Of a stretch of DNA of 64,000 nucleotides, positions 20,101 through 28,734 are shown one piece after another (within the stretch, counting starts at the first letter, position 1; each line of letters opens with the position of its first letter). The stretch is from an uncultured Bacteroidota bacterium. GTDB lineage: Bacteria > Bacteroidota > Bacteroidia > AKYH767-A > OLB10. The stretch is taken from contig CAIRUC010000125.1 in assembly GCA_903881665.1 (NCBI GenBank), positions 27,975 to 91,974 on the forward strand, read 5' to 3'. Under the pieces are notes generated by a model. It was not told where the DNA came from, ran no database searches, and saw only the letters and a list, made by a program, of their open reading frames with translations. Both the position numbers and the translations under genes were made by a program.

Positions 20101-20521
20101 ATTTTTATATGTGAATGGCGGAACTACTCCAACCAAAGAATTATTAGATCCATCGTGGCCATGTACAAACGGAAATTCGCAATACACGAACCGTATTTTA
20201 ACTACCGGTACAAGCGACTCAACCATCTGTTCAATTTGGGCAACATGTAGTGTCTGTTCAACAGTTGGAGTAAATGAATTAAGCAATGCCGATGTAAAAG
20301 TAGTAATGCAAAATGATGGTGTTCGAATTCTATCATCAGAATTCAATCACGCTGATGAATTAGAAATAATGGATGTATTAGGAAGAACCATTTATTCAAC
20401 AACAGGAAATGTTCCTGTGAATAGTTTCATTCCTGTTAACTTCGGCAGCGGATCCGTTTATTTAATTAAATTAAAAGTAAACGGAGCAACTGCTATCTAT
20501 AAAGGATTTGCTGGAAATTAA
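17174..20521 (+). CDS. Giant modular T9SS-exported binding protein (A-B-A-A-B-A-B-CTD)
   Basis: Four VDLPV(T/S)F(E/D)D...VDFGGN(A/S)S...YYFDDV modules and three FGSWSGWSNWPG modules, then a T9SS CTD. Confidence 0.85.
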   Translation: MKTKLLSTLLGVLVSVFSFGQTAVDLPVSFDDSNVAYNLVDFGGNASNIVTDPTGGTNLVVQINKSNTAALWAGTTIGGTAGFANSIPFVSGTTRISMRVYSPDAGIQVRLKAEDPTNPTISVETEATTTTANAWETLEFNFANQANGTAAINYNNNYQKLSMFFNFGVDGATAGAKTYYADDIEFLPAVILPITITFQVQNPDSTPVFIFGSWSGWSNWPGTLMTSVGNNTYTADITLTPASNYEYLFVNGGTTPTKEVLNPTDPCTNGNTQYTNRVINTGSTDTTICSIWNTCNSCGVVVTTQVDLPITFDDATTNYALVDFGGNASTIEPDPSGGSNNVCKVVKSNTAQLWAGTTVGGPVGLANAIPFSANATKISMRVFSPDAGIQIRMKAEDPTNAGISVETEATTTTSNAWETLVFDFANQANGTAVINYNNVYQMISVFFNFGIDGTTAGTKTYYFDDVQFTVKQIDLPVTFEDTTTNYALVDFGGNASNIETDPAGGSNNVCKIVKSNSAQLWAGTTVGGPAGLATKIPFAANSTKISMRVFSPDAGIQVRMKAEDPANPTISVETEATTTTSNAWETLEFNFANQANGTAAINFANVYQMISVFFNFGIPGASVGTKTYYFDDIQMMPPGPSTINVSFQVQNPDSTPVYLFGSWSGWSNWPGDLMSSVGNGTYSATIPLNASTNYEYLFVNGSTPTKEALNPNDPCTNGNTQYTNRVINTGVTDTTLCSIWNTCNSCNVVVTVPVDLPVTFEDINTVYGLTDFGGNSSTIVADPTGASNTVARVEKTNTAQTWAGTTIGGSIGFYHVIPFASGATKIRMRVYSPDSGIQIRMKTEDPSNPTISVETEATTTTANAWETLEFNFANQANGTAAINFANVYQKLSVFFNFGIDGATAGTKIYYFDDVEFGGNPPAAVNYTFRVQNPDSVPVFVFGSWSGWSNWPGTLMTSIGNNMYEATISLTENNSYEFLYVNGGTTPTKELLDPSWPCTNGNSQYTNRILTTGTSDSTICSIWATCSVCSTVGVNELSNADVKVVMQNDGVRILSSEFNHADELEIMDVLGRTIYSTTGNVPVNSFIPVNFGSGSVYLIKLKVNGATAIYKGFAGN
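18089..19085 (+). repeat. Tandem near-identical A modules (A2, A3)
   Basis: Identical 36-mer aattatgcattagttgattttggcggaaatgcaagc at 18125 and 18626; identical attagtgtagaaacagaagcgactactacaacatcaaatgc in both. Confidence 0.85.
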
Positions 20522-20544
20522 TTATTAGGTTTTTTCTATAGTTG

Positions 20545-20575
20545 GGGTTCGCGTAACAGCGAACCCTTTTTTTTT
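20545..20575 (+). terminator. Rho-independent terminator ending the glucan locus
   Basis: GGGTTCGC-gtaaca-GCGAACCC followed by nine T. Confidence 0.92.
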
Positions 20576-21029
20576 GACTATAGATTATTGGCGATAGAGG
20601 CTGGTGCCTTTTGCGCTAACGCGGTTTACGGTTTATCCTAAAGTGTGCTTTTTCTGCTCTACTGCTGGGTTTACGAGAGGCAGCAGATTGCGAAGAAGTA
20701 AAAGATAAATTATATTTTATTCATTCATAATCAAAAGTCCGCTAAACATCAATTCGAAATTTCAATTTTCGTCAGCCCATGGTCGCAAACGATATCATAA
20801 TAACTCTTTGTTCATCGGAAATCCGCAAAACCAGCTTCATCCGTAGCCAATTAAAAAAATGCCGGCCAATTCCCTACAGCAGAAACGAATTTTTTCAGAT
20901 CAAAAAAAAATACTATGCGGCACACTGCCCTAATCCAAAATCCAAAATTCGTTTCTGCAAGGTTGCAGCAATTTCACTTCCCTCCTTTTCCACTACATAT
21001 TTGTAGCATACAATTTTAAAAAACAGAAT

Positions 21030-21644
21030 ATGAAATCTATTACACATTATCAGCTGATCCTCGACATGAGTGGCAGCATGGGTTCGGCCCGTTTCGACAC
21101 ATTAAATGCTGTAAATGCGCAAATTGAATCCATTCGTAAATCTGCACTTGAGCACCCTAATCAAGAAATTCAAACATCACTGTGTGTTTTTAATACAAGT
21201 GTTAAAACCATCTTTAATAGTCTTTCACCTCAGCAACTCCCATTGCTTACCATGAATCAGTACACTCCTAATGGTAATACAGCGTTGCTTGATGCATTAG
21301 GAATGCGTATCGTAGATTTAGAGCGTTCTATTGGCAGTTCCGATGATGTGGTTCTAGTAATTATTACCGATGGCGAAGAAAACGCCTCACAGAGCTTTAA
21401 TTACCCTCAGGTGGCAGAAACTATAGCGCGATTAAAACAAACCGAACGCTGGACATTCTCTTTCTTAGGTGCCGATATTGATGCATGGCAGATGGCGCGC
21501 AACTTAAATATTGAAAAAGAGGAGGTGGTAAGTTTTAATAAAAGTGAAATTCGCGATACCTTCAATACCGTGAATGAAAGCCTTTCAGAATATTTAACAA
21601 ATAAAGAAAGTGGGTTGAAGAATAAAGGATTATTTAAAAAATAA
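21030..21644 (+). CDS. VWA domain-containing protein
   Basis: LILDMSGSMG MIDAS motif; VLVIITDGEENAS. Confidence 0.88.
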   Translation: MKSITHYQLILDMSGSMGSARFDTLNAVNAQIESIRKSALEHPNQEIQTSLCVFNTSVKTIFNSLSPQQLPLLTMNQYTPNGNTALLDALGMRIVDLERSIGSSDDVVLVIITDGEENASQSFNYPQVAETIARLKQTERWTFSFLGADIDAWQMARNLNIEKEEVVSFNKSEIRDTFNTVNESLSEYLTNKESGLKNKGLFKK

Positions 21645-21648
21645 TGTT

Positions 21649-21694
21649 GTTGCCCCCGTAAATATCAAATACAGTTCGTATTTATGGGGGCAAC
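21649..21694 (+). terminator. Long stem-loop after the VWA gene
   Basis: GTTGCCCCCgTAAATA ... TATTTAtGGGGGCAAC. Confidence 0.6.
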
Positions 21695-21745
21695 CATTAA
21701 AATCAATTTTTGGGAGCTTCGCCCATTTTTAATATCTTTATCTCA

Positions 21746-22864
21746 ATGAACGTACATCTTATACGCAGTAAAAATGTAACCAACGACCTCTATTACGGGG
21801 TTATTGAATATTTACAACATATTACAGGGCCCGTAAATTTTCTTTCTGAAAAAGAACGTCGAGAAATCACCATTAATGATGAAATGAGAATGTTGTTGCC
21901 AGAAGATCCGGAGTTTCATATCAAATCAATTAATATGGTAAAAGAAAGTTCGCCGATGTATTTTAACCCAATTAAAACGATATCATGGAGCGACTTATTT
22001 AATACTTGTCATCAGTATCGCATTAAGAAAGGAATACCGCAAGATGATATAGTTATTTTATTAACTGAATATGGTAATCACTCTAACTGGTTTATTGGTT
22101 ACGATGAAGAGCAAGTAAATAATTATTTTGTGCATGTTGAGAATTGGGAGCACTATTTAGAGAATGATGCACGTTACCCTATAGCGTATTTAATTGCAAC
22201 GTTATTACTAAAAACAAAGTTGTTTTCGACGCCGAAAGAACTAATGGCCAATTTTCATAGCGTTAGCAAAGGGTGTATTATGGATTTTTGTCGTGATAAA
22301 ACAGAAATCACATTGAAGATGCGCACGGCCGACATTTGCCGTAATTGTCAGCAATTAATTGCGGAGCGATCCATCCCTTTTGCATTGACGCGATACACAA
22401 TAGAGATGATGGAAGACATTCGCAAGATGTTATTATTCCGTGAACGATTTGCTGTACTTCGCACTGCACTACCCTTAGTGATAAAAGGATATATGCGCAA
22501 GTTATATATTCCCGATTTAGGCAACCTGCAGATCAACTTAAGTCCAATGGAGCGATCCATTTATTTGTTGTTTATAAATCACCCTGAAGGCATACGCTTA
22601 GCCGAGATGAGCGATCACAAAGAAGAGCTGAAAAGCATTTTGAATATCGTCTCACGCAACAGCGACTTAGCGGTTATTAATTCTGGGGTTGATGAACTCT
22701 GTGCCTACAACAGCAACTCTCTCAGCGAAAAGATCTCTCGCATCCGACGCAAATTCAGAGACCTTCTCGGCGACGAAATGGCCGAGCACTACATCATTAA
22801 AGGCCCTAACGGCGAAATCAAAAAGATTGAATTAGATAGAGCGTTGGTAAAGGAGGAAAATTAA
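21746..22864 (+). CDS. Uncharacterised protein with Cys4 motif and C-terminal HPEGI domain
   Basis: The ORF opens at 21710, but MNVHLIRSK is a likely start; CIMDFCRDKTEITLKMRTADICRNC; C-terminal domain shared with the 24150-26201 ORF. Confidence 0.75.
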   Translation: MNVHLIRSKNVTNDLYYGVIEYLQHITGPVNFLSEKERREITINDEMRMLLPEDPEFHIKSINMVKESSPMYFNPIKTISWSDLFNTCHQYRIKKGIPQDDIVILLTEYGNHSNWFIGYDEEQVNNYFVHVENWEHYLENDARYPIAYLIATLLLKTKLFSTPKELMANFHSVSKGCIMDFCRDKTEITLKMRTADICRNCQQLIAERSIPFALTRYTIEMMEDIRKMLLFRERFAVLRTALPLVIKGYMRKLYIPDLGNLQINLSPMERSIYLLFINHPEGIRLAEMSDHKEELKSILNIVSRNSDLAVINSGVDELCAYNSNSLSEKISRIRRKFRDLLGDEMAEHYIIKGPNGEIKKIELDRALVKEEN

Positions 22865-23307
22865 AAAGGGAAAGGGATTTTCTACTTTATTTTTTCTAAG
22901 CCCTTTAGTATAGTTCACTATTTTGTAATTCCTATAAAGGTAAAGTTCATTATAGCTATTACAATTTAAGAATAGCGGATTGTTCTCTTTACGTCTCTTA
23001 TTTTTGACTTGTGCTTTATTATTTATCCGAATTAATTTTTAGTCATCCCTTATTCTGCTTTATAAAGAAATCTGTTTGAAAATTAACCAACGAGCAAAAC
23101 AGGAGTCTCATCTGTAAATTCAAATTTTAAAAAAGGTATGTAAATAGCTTTTGTAAATAAAATGGCCTCGTACAACTCGTCCATAAGTACTATAGGAAGA
23201 TTGGATGGAGGAACCTCCATTTTAATCGCAAATAATATCTCCTTTATCATAAAAGGAGTTGAATTCTATCAATCTTTAGCAAAAAAATAAGATTTATTTT
23301 GTTCTGC

Positions 23308-23553
23308 TTATCTGATAAAGAAAATTAGTGCTATCATCATTCCAATTGGAATTGCAAGAAAGACGATGAGCGTTACCACACACCCTTTACTAGTTCTGTT
23401 GTACACTCTATTGTAAGCCGCTTTTTTAGGATCGGTTAACCATCCCCATCCTCGAGGCGCTTTTAACCCAACAGAATGCCTTAAATATCTTTTAAAACTA
23501 GTACGTGCGGCAATACGTTTAGTAAGCGAGGGAATACGGAATCCAAATTTCAT
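23308..23553 (-). CDS. Small conserved-looking single-TM protein
   Basis: RIAARTSFKRYLRHSVGLKAPRGWGWLTDPKKAAYNRVYNRTSKGC followed by a TM helix. Confidence 0.65.
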   Translation of the reverse strand: MKFGFRIPSLTKRIAARTSFKRYLRHSVGLKAPRGWGWLTDPKKAAYNRVYNRTSKGCVVTLIVFLAIPIGMMIALIFFIR

Positions 23554-23714
23554 TCTATCAGTTTAAATTAAAACAAATCCACAAAGAAATCCCCTTTTAC
23601 ATGCTTTGTTTATGGTATTCGTGGTTACGGGTATGAAGTTAAATAAATTTATCTGTTTTCATTATTTAATAAAAAATTAAAGTAACTAGAAGGATCGTTT
23701 TGTGGAATTACCCA

Positions 23715-24083
23715 TTATTTTTTTCCGAATAACGCTAATATTGCTGGGATTATCAACATTAATACAAGCTGAAGGAAAAAGAACAAGGCGAGTACTGTCA
23801 TAAATCCATAATCACGGTTACTAACTATCCAGATAAAGTGTAAAGCACCTGAGACATATCCGCCAGCACCCCCAATAAAAAATCCTAATACTAGCGCCAC
23901 TATTAACATCGATATTTGCAATACAAAAAACACTTGCATAAAATCTCCAAAACCATCAATATCAGTAGGCAGGTATTTATTATTGTTCGACATCAACCCA
24001 ATATTGGAACAACTGGTTAATAACGTTGTTATTAATGCAAGCAGCGTAGTCATTAAAACAAGCCTTTTTATTTCTTTTTTCAT
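23715..24083 (-). CDS. Small membrane (lipo)protein, multi-TM
   Basis: MKKEIKRLVLMTTLLALITTLLTSC plus several hydrophobic segments. Confidence 0.65.
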   Translation of the reverse strand: MKKEIKRLVLMTTLLALITTLLTSCSNIGLMSNNNKYLPTDIDGFGDFMQVFFVLQISMLIVALVLGFFIGGAGGYVSGALHFIWIVSNRDYGFMTVLALFFFLQLVLMLIIPAILALFGKK

Positions 24084-24149
24084 GTTTATTTTTTTTAATA
24101 CTTACTTATATACAATCATAAAACAATTTTATTCTTTAAACGAGTGCTT

Positions 24150-26201
24150 TTACTTTTTCAAAGGAGGAAAAAGTTTTACCTTTTCTCTTGGAATCACAAT
24201 CTTCTTCGGTTCAGCATTCTCTCCTGTAATATAATAATACTTCGCTATTTCTTCGGGTAAGAAAGTACGAAATGAAGCGCGAATACGTGCTGCTTTTTGA
24301 TTTACTGAAGGATTGGTGCTATCAATTAAATCTTCGATTGATTGACGCACAGCAATGGTTGGTTCTCTTCCAGTAACTGCAGTATACAAAAAGAATAATT
24401 GTTTTCTGTGATCGGTTAAATTTTTAAAAAGAATCCCTTCAGGATGATCTAAGAAAAGTAGAAATAATATTTTGGCTAAGGGATACATAGGAATATCAGC
24501 GATCTTATAATCAGGTAATGAAATTTTATAATCCGGGTCGATTACTATTCGACTGAGTCGAGGGGCCGCTAAATGCTTTTTCAACAAAACTAAAATATCA
24601 TTCGCCACCTCGGGGTAATCTGCCTTCAGTTTTTCGGCCAACAACTCCATCAATCCAGCTACGGTAGGTGCGTGTTTGTTATTGTTAATACGATCTAATT
24701 GTTCGGAAATGGCGTTGAGTTCTTCAGCATGTGGATCGTTATCGTCTGATGGATAAATAGGGGTTATTAATTCATAGAAATATCTATCGGCATCCCAGAA
24801 TCCTTTATGTAAATTTACTTTTGAATACGCGGGGGCACCACGTGAACTTAAGTTTAGTTGATTAAAATAATCGTTTAGTTTAACCGCTAGGTTTTCGGGA
24901 GGAATTAAATTCAGCGGCAAAAATGTATATTCATCATGCTGAAAATTATCGTGATCGCTAAGTTTTCTTAATAAAATCGGATAGTCGTATACGGGAACCT
25001 CCAAAGAACGCAATAAATAATTCTCTATTTCATACTTCTCTTTAGAAAGAAAAATGTAAGTAAGAGCCTTATGCAAATCATTTTCGTTAACTTGACGAAG
25101 GGAAGGAAAGAATGAATGCAACCAAATTAATAAATTTTCGCTGATTTCAGTATTAAATGCGTTTACCTCTTGATCTAAAAAAACGAATTTGTAGCCCTGA
25201 TTCGAAAATCCTGTTACGATATCACTATAATGCTCGTGAATATACGAACGCATTTGCTCGTCACCCTTCGTTCCGATATAATAAACAGTTGAGCAATCTA
25301 AAGTATCATTTTGAATTCCTTGAGGATAATTAGTAGCATAAGAACGAAAAAAAACATCCTTAAGGACATTGACAATTCCCGAATTTCGATCATTAACCAC
25401 TTTTTGATCTACGTAAGGATTCCAATGAATTATTTTTCGATAATTTATTCCTTTTTCATTCGGAAAGCCTTGTTCCTCTAATTTATCAATATTGTTTTTA
25501 TTATCTGTAATAAATAGGGCGTTTTTAAAATCAGTATCCTCTTTAACAAATTGCTCAAACGCTTTATTCCATTCAGGGAACCAATAATCTACTTTCCCCT
25601 CTGAAGTCAGTCGATCTAATAGCGCTTGCCTTTCACTATCAATTGGTGCGGTACCATAAAGCACCAACTTAAATCGTCTCTTTTTAACGGATGCGTAAAA
25701 ATCAATGAACGACTCTTCAACGGCATTTTTATATTTCTCTTTCACGTTTTCAAATTCAAACGATTCTACTTGCCATGGAACCAGTTTAAAATAAAAAGAG
25801 TTTGTGTCTTCAATAAATTCAAAAACTTCAAATTTCCCGATTGAAATTAATTTGACCAACAATAAAAATGGCAACATCATTAACAAAACAGGAATAATAA
25901 TAATAATATGAAGCACCTGCGGCCATCGTGATTCATGGGTTAACTTACGTTTAATTCTTTTCTTATGAATTTTTTGATCTGTTAAATCAGGTCGAGTTTC
26001 TTGATTATAAATATACCCCTCGTATTGTATCCAAAAATAATCTGTAGCCGGTACAAATACCAATCTTTTCCTCTTATACATTTCAACTTGCGCCATAATA
26101 ATAACTGATATTAATAGTGAAATTAATAAAGAAACGTTAGAAACGTATAGAAATAGCGCGTATTGCATAATATGGCGAATGAATCTGCCAAAATGCCACA
26201 A
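24150..26201 (-). CDS. Uncharacterised membrane protein with C-terminal HPEGI domain
   Basis: 683-aa ORF with two N-terminal hydrophobic segments; C-terminus LFLLFLDHPEGI...RIRASFRTFLPEEIAKYYYITG parallels the 21746-22864 protein. Confidence 0.75.
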   Translation of the reverse strand: MWHFGRFIRHIMQYALFLYVSNVSLLISLLISVIIMAQVEMYKRKRLVFVPATDYFWIQYEGYIYNQETRPDLTDQKIHKKRIKRKLTHESRWPQVLHIIIIIPVLLMMLPFLLLVKLISIGKFEVFEFIEDTNSFYFKLVPWQVESFEFENVKEKYKNAVEESFIDFYASVKKRRFKLVLYGTAPIDSERQALLDRLTSEGKVDYWFPEWNKAFEQFVKEDTDFKNALFITDNKNNIDKLEEQGFPNEKGINYRKIIHWNPYVDQKVVNDRNSGIVNVLKDVFFRSYATNYPQGIQNDTLDCSTVYYIGTKGDEQMRSYIHEHYSDIVTGFSNQGYKFVFLDQEVNAFNTEISENLLIWLHSFFPSLRQVNENDLHKALTYIFLSKEKYEIENYLLRSLEVPVYDYPILLRKLSDHDNFQHDEYTFLPLNLIPPENLAVKLNDYFNQLNLSSRGAPAYSKVNLHKGFWDADRYFYELITPIYPSDDNDPHAEELNAISEQLDRINNNKHAPTVAGLMELLAEKLKADYPEVANDILVLLKKHLAAPRLSRIVIDPDYKISLPDYKIADIPMYPLAKILFLLFLDHPEGILFKNLTDHRKQLFFLYTAVTGREPTIAVRQSIEDLIDSTNPSVNQKAARIRASFRTFLPEEIAKYYYITGENAEPKKIVIPREKVKLFPPLKK

Positions 26202-26396
26202 AAACCTACGACATCATAGAAACTGCAACCTTGCAGTTTTTTTATTTATTCTATTAATAAAAGTTTCTTTGTCTCTATCAACTATCTGAAATTTATATGT
26301 GATATCTATTGGACATACGTTTTCTGGCGTAAAAATAGTTAATGTAGTGATAAACAAAGCTATCTGACCAGATGTAGGTTGCCCCCATTAAAATTA

Positions 26397-26456
26397 AACC
26401 CGCCGTTAGAGATCCCCCCTCACTTTTGAGCCCGGTTTTGGGCCGGCGGGGTTTTT
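26397..26456 (-). terminator. GC-rich structured element or terminator downstream of the J-domain-like gene
   Basis: AAACCCGCCG ... CGGCGGGGTTTTT with internal GCCCggttttGGGC; intergenic. Confidence 0.45.
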
Positions 26457-26656
26457 AAAATTTAAGGAATATCGTTAGTGAATATAGAATCGTTTTGAAA
26501 AAGGTAAGCTGTTTGATTGTTAGGGTTTTGGATTGGAGAAAGCAGAAGTGAGTATGAATATATTCTCTTCTTGAAGATGTTTTTCATATTATAAGAGAAG
26601 CTTTGCGTGCTGTGTATTATTTTGGTTTAATTATCAGCTAAAAAATTCCTCAATTA

Positions 26657-27799
26657 CTAATAATAACGTCTTTGTAGCTCGAATCTGAAACTCGAAACTA
26701 TTGCTTTAATAAAAGCATCTCTCTCCCTTTTCGGTTTGTTGAGTTGCTGTAAAGTCCTTTCGACTTTTTTGAGATCGTTGATACTAATTTGAACTTGGTT
26801 TTCGGGCTTCCAGATTTTTAATGAAAAGGCATTGTCGACATAGTTTCTTAAGAAGTTGTATTCGGGTTGGTAAAACAGTTTCGCTTCTTTGGTTTTTATT
26901 TCATCTAGTTGTTCTTTGAAAACTTTGATGTAAATTTTTAATTGCGCATCGGAAAGTTCATTGAGCCTCTCTGAACTATCGGCCATCAATTCTTGTTCTA
27001 ATGCCAGCAAAGTGAAAAGATCTTTCTCGTTATAGGCTTGATTTACCTTTTTCATGAACTCTTCTTTCTTTATTCGCTCTGTTTCATCAAGTTCTAAATC
27101 GGGATGTACCAGCTTTGCTAAACATTTGAATATCGTACTTACACTTTTCTTTTTCGCTGCTTCGATCTCTTTTTGCGCTGCTTCTTTTTTTAATTCCTTT
27201 TTGCTTTTCTTTGGACCAGTTCCGTCGAAGTGCGCTTTTTGTTTCGCTTGGTTGAGTCTGTCATTTAGCTGCGCTTTTAATTCTTCTTCACACATGTAAA
27301 AACTTAAATTACTAATATCAACATCGAGACCAATTTTCAAGTACTGTCGCTTGAGATCGGATAAACACTCTTCAAATTCTTCTTGATCTGATTCTTCATC
27401 TTCTTTATTATCGCTTTTTTCTCCATAATGCTCCAATAGCAATTCGTCGTAAATACTATTCAAATAGGAATGCTCTTTCTCTGATAAATTTTCTCCTAGT
27501 TTTTTAATTTCGCCGTACTCCTTTATTAAAAAATGAGCAAAATATACATCCCTCTTATTCCCTTTCTTATCGTTATAAGCTTCCCAATAAATATAAAACA
27601 ATTTAAGACTAATCGCTATTTGATTATCTACGATTGGTCGCAATTGAGAATCTGCTAACTTTCTTTTACTCTCAAGCATTGACTTCGTATTTTCAAAAGA
27701 GTCATTTGCCGTCCCGATTTTTAATAGTAAATCATTGAACGCTGCCTCTTCTTTCGATAAGACTTTATCTTTTATAATTATTGGAATAATTTGATACAT
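26657..27799 (-). CDS. J-domain-like protein
   Basis: STIFKCLAKLVHPDLELDETERIKKEEFMKKVNQAYNEKDLFTLLALE: HPD loop and downstream helix. Confidence 0.7.
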   Translation of the reverse strand: MYQIIPIIIKDKVLSKEEAAFNDLLLKIGTANDSFENTKSMLESKRKLADSQLRPIVDNQIAISLKLFYIYWEAYNDKKGNKRDVYFAHFLIKEYGEIKKLGENLSEKEHSYLNSIYDELLLEHYGEKSDNKEDEESDQEEFEECLSDLKRQYLKIGLDVDISNLSFYMCEEELKAQLNDRLNQAKQKAHFDGTGPKKSKKELKKEAAQKEIEAAKKKSVSTIFKCLAKLVHPDLELDETERIKKEEFMKKVNQAYNEKDLFTLLALEQELMADSSERLNELSDAQLKIYIKVFKEQLDEIKTKEAKLFYQPEYNFLRNYVDNAFSLKIWKPENQVQISINDLKKVERTLQQLNKPKRERDAFIKAIVSSFRFELQRRYY

Positions 27800-27991
27800 G
27801 ATATGACTTATGAAAGACTTGCTTCAATAAAATTTTTATCAGCGAATTTAACATATAAATCTGGTATTGGGTATTAGCTGGCCTATACCATTTATAGTTC
27901 ATCAAAATAATAAAACGACCGTCACAACCCTTCATAATAATCAGCCACATGTGCGGCTTATTCTCCGCCAATATCTTTGTGCTAATTAAAA

Positions 27992-28495
27992 TTACTTTTC
28001 CATTACCACTTCGTTTAAAATCACTTCTCCTTTGTCATCTTTGCTGATGATTAGAATACATGACGGAACCATGGTGTAAGTTGTTTTTTGGCCTTGTTCG
28101 ATGATGTATGAAAAAATGATTTTGTCTTCTTTATTTTTCGAAATGCGCGAAGGAATAATGCTCGTGATGAATTCTGTTTCTGGAACCATTACTGCAATTA
28201 CAACTTGCTTAGAAAAATCGATTGCTGTTGGTTTTCCATCTTCGCCCATCACCGTTGCCATACCGAAGATACTGTCGAACGTTGATTGCGTTTCTATTAA
28301 AGGATTCGAAATTGAATCGATTGTATTATTTACGAAATAGTTTTTCGCAATTTTAAAATCTATATTTTTCAATTCATTGTCAACATTCATAGTTGAGCTT
28401 GCGAAAGAAGTATTAGTGTCTTGACTTTTTTGTTCCTTACAAGAAAATAATGTTAAAGCAAATATAAATAATGTTAAAAACTTAAAATATTTCAT
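27992..28495 (-). CDS. Lipoprotein, hypothetical
   Basis: MKYFKFLTLFIFALTLFSCKEQ lipobox; ORF length. Confidence 0.65.
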   Translation of the reverse strand: MKYFKFLTLFIFALTLFSCKEQKSQDTNTSFASSTMNVDNELKNIDFKIAKNYFVNNTIDSISNPLIETQSTFDSIFGMATVMGEDGKPTAIDFSKQVVIAVMVPETEFITSIIPSRISKNKEDKIIFSYIIEQGQKTTYTMVPSCILIISKDDKGEVILNEVVMEK

Positions 28496-28734
28496 AACGA
28501 GAATATGATTGATTGAATGTAGAGAAGGGTAGTAAGTAAATTATTACTTTAATCTTTTTATGATCGACTCATACATTTAAGTTGTTTTGTTATCGGCAAA
28601 AGACAATAGATATTTAGGTTTCGTTTCAATTGAAAAAAGCAATGGTAGATTCTCTTTCTTCGATAGTCTGTTTTCTGTCATCTATAATCTTAAACAAGTC
28701 GGCGCAATAAAAACTATCCGATATTTCTAGGGTG

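Noticed and set aside
16402-20346. Recurrent antisense ORFs at 16402, 16720, 17710, 17905, 19252 and 20095 with similar sequences
   Set aside because: They are mirror images of the repeated B modules on the plus strand, so their similarity is explained by the domain repeats; no independent start signals or plausible products
20779-21006. 75-aa plus ORF before the VWA gene
   Set aside because: No recognisable motif, odd composition, lies in an intergenic region that more likely holds the VWA promoter
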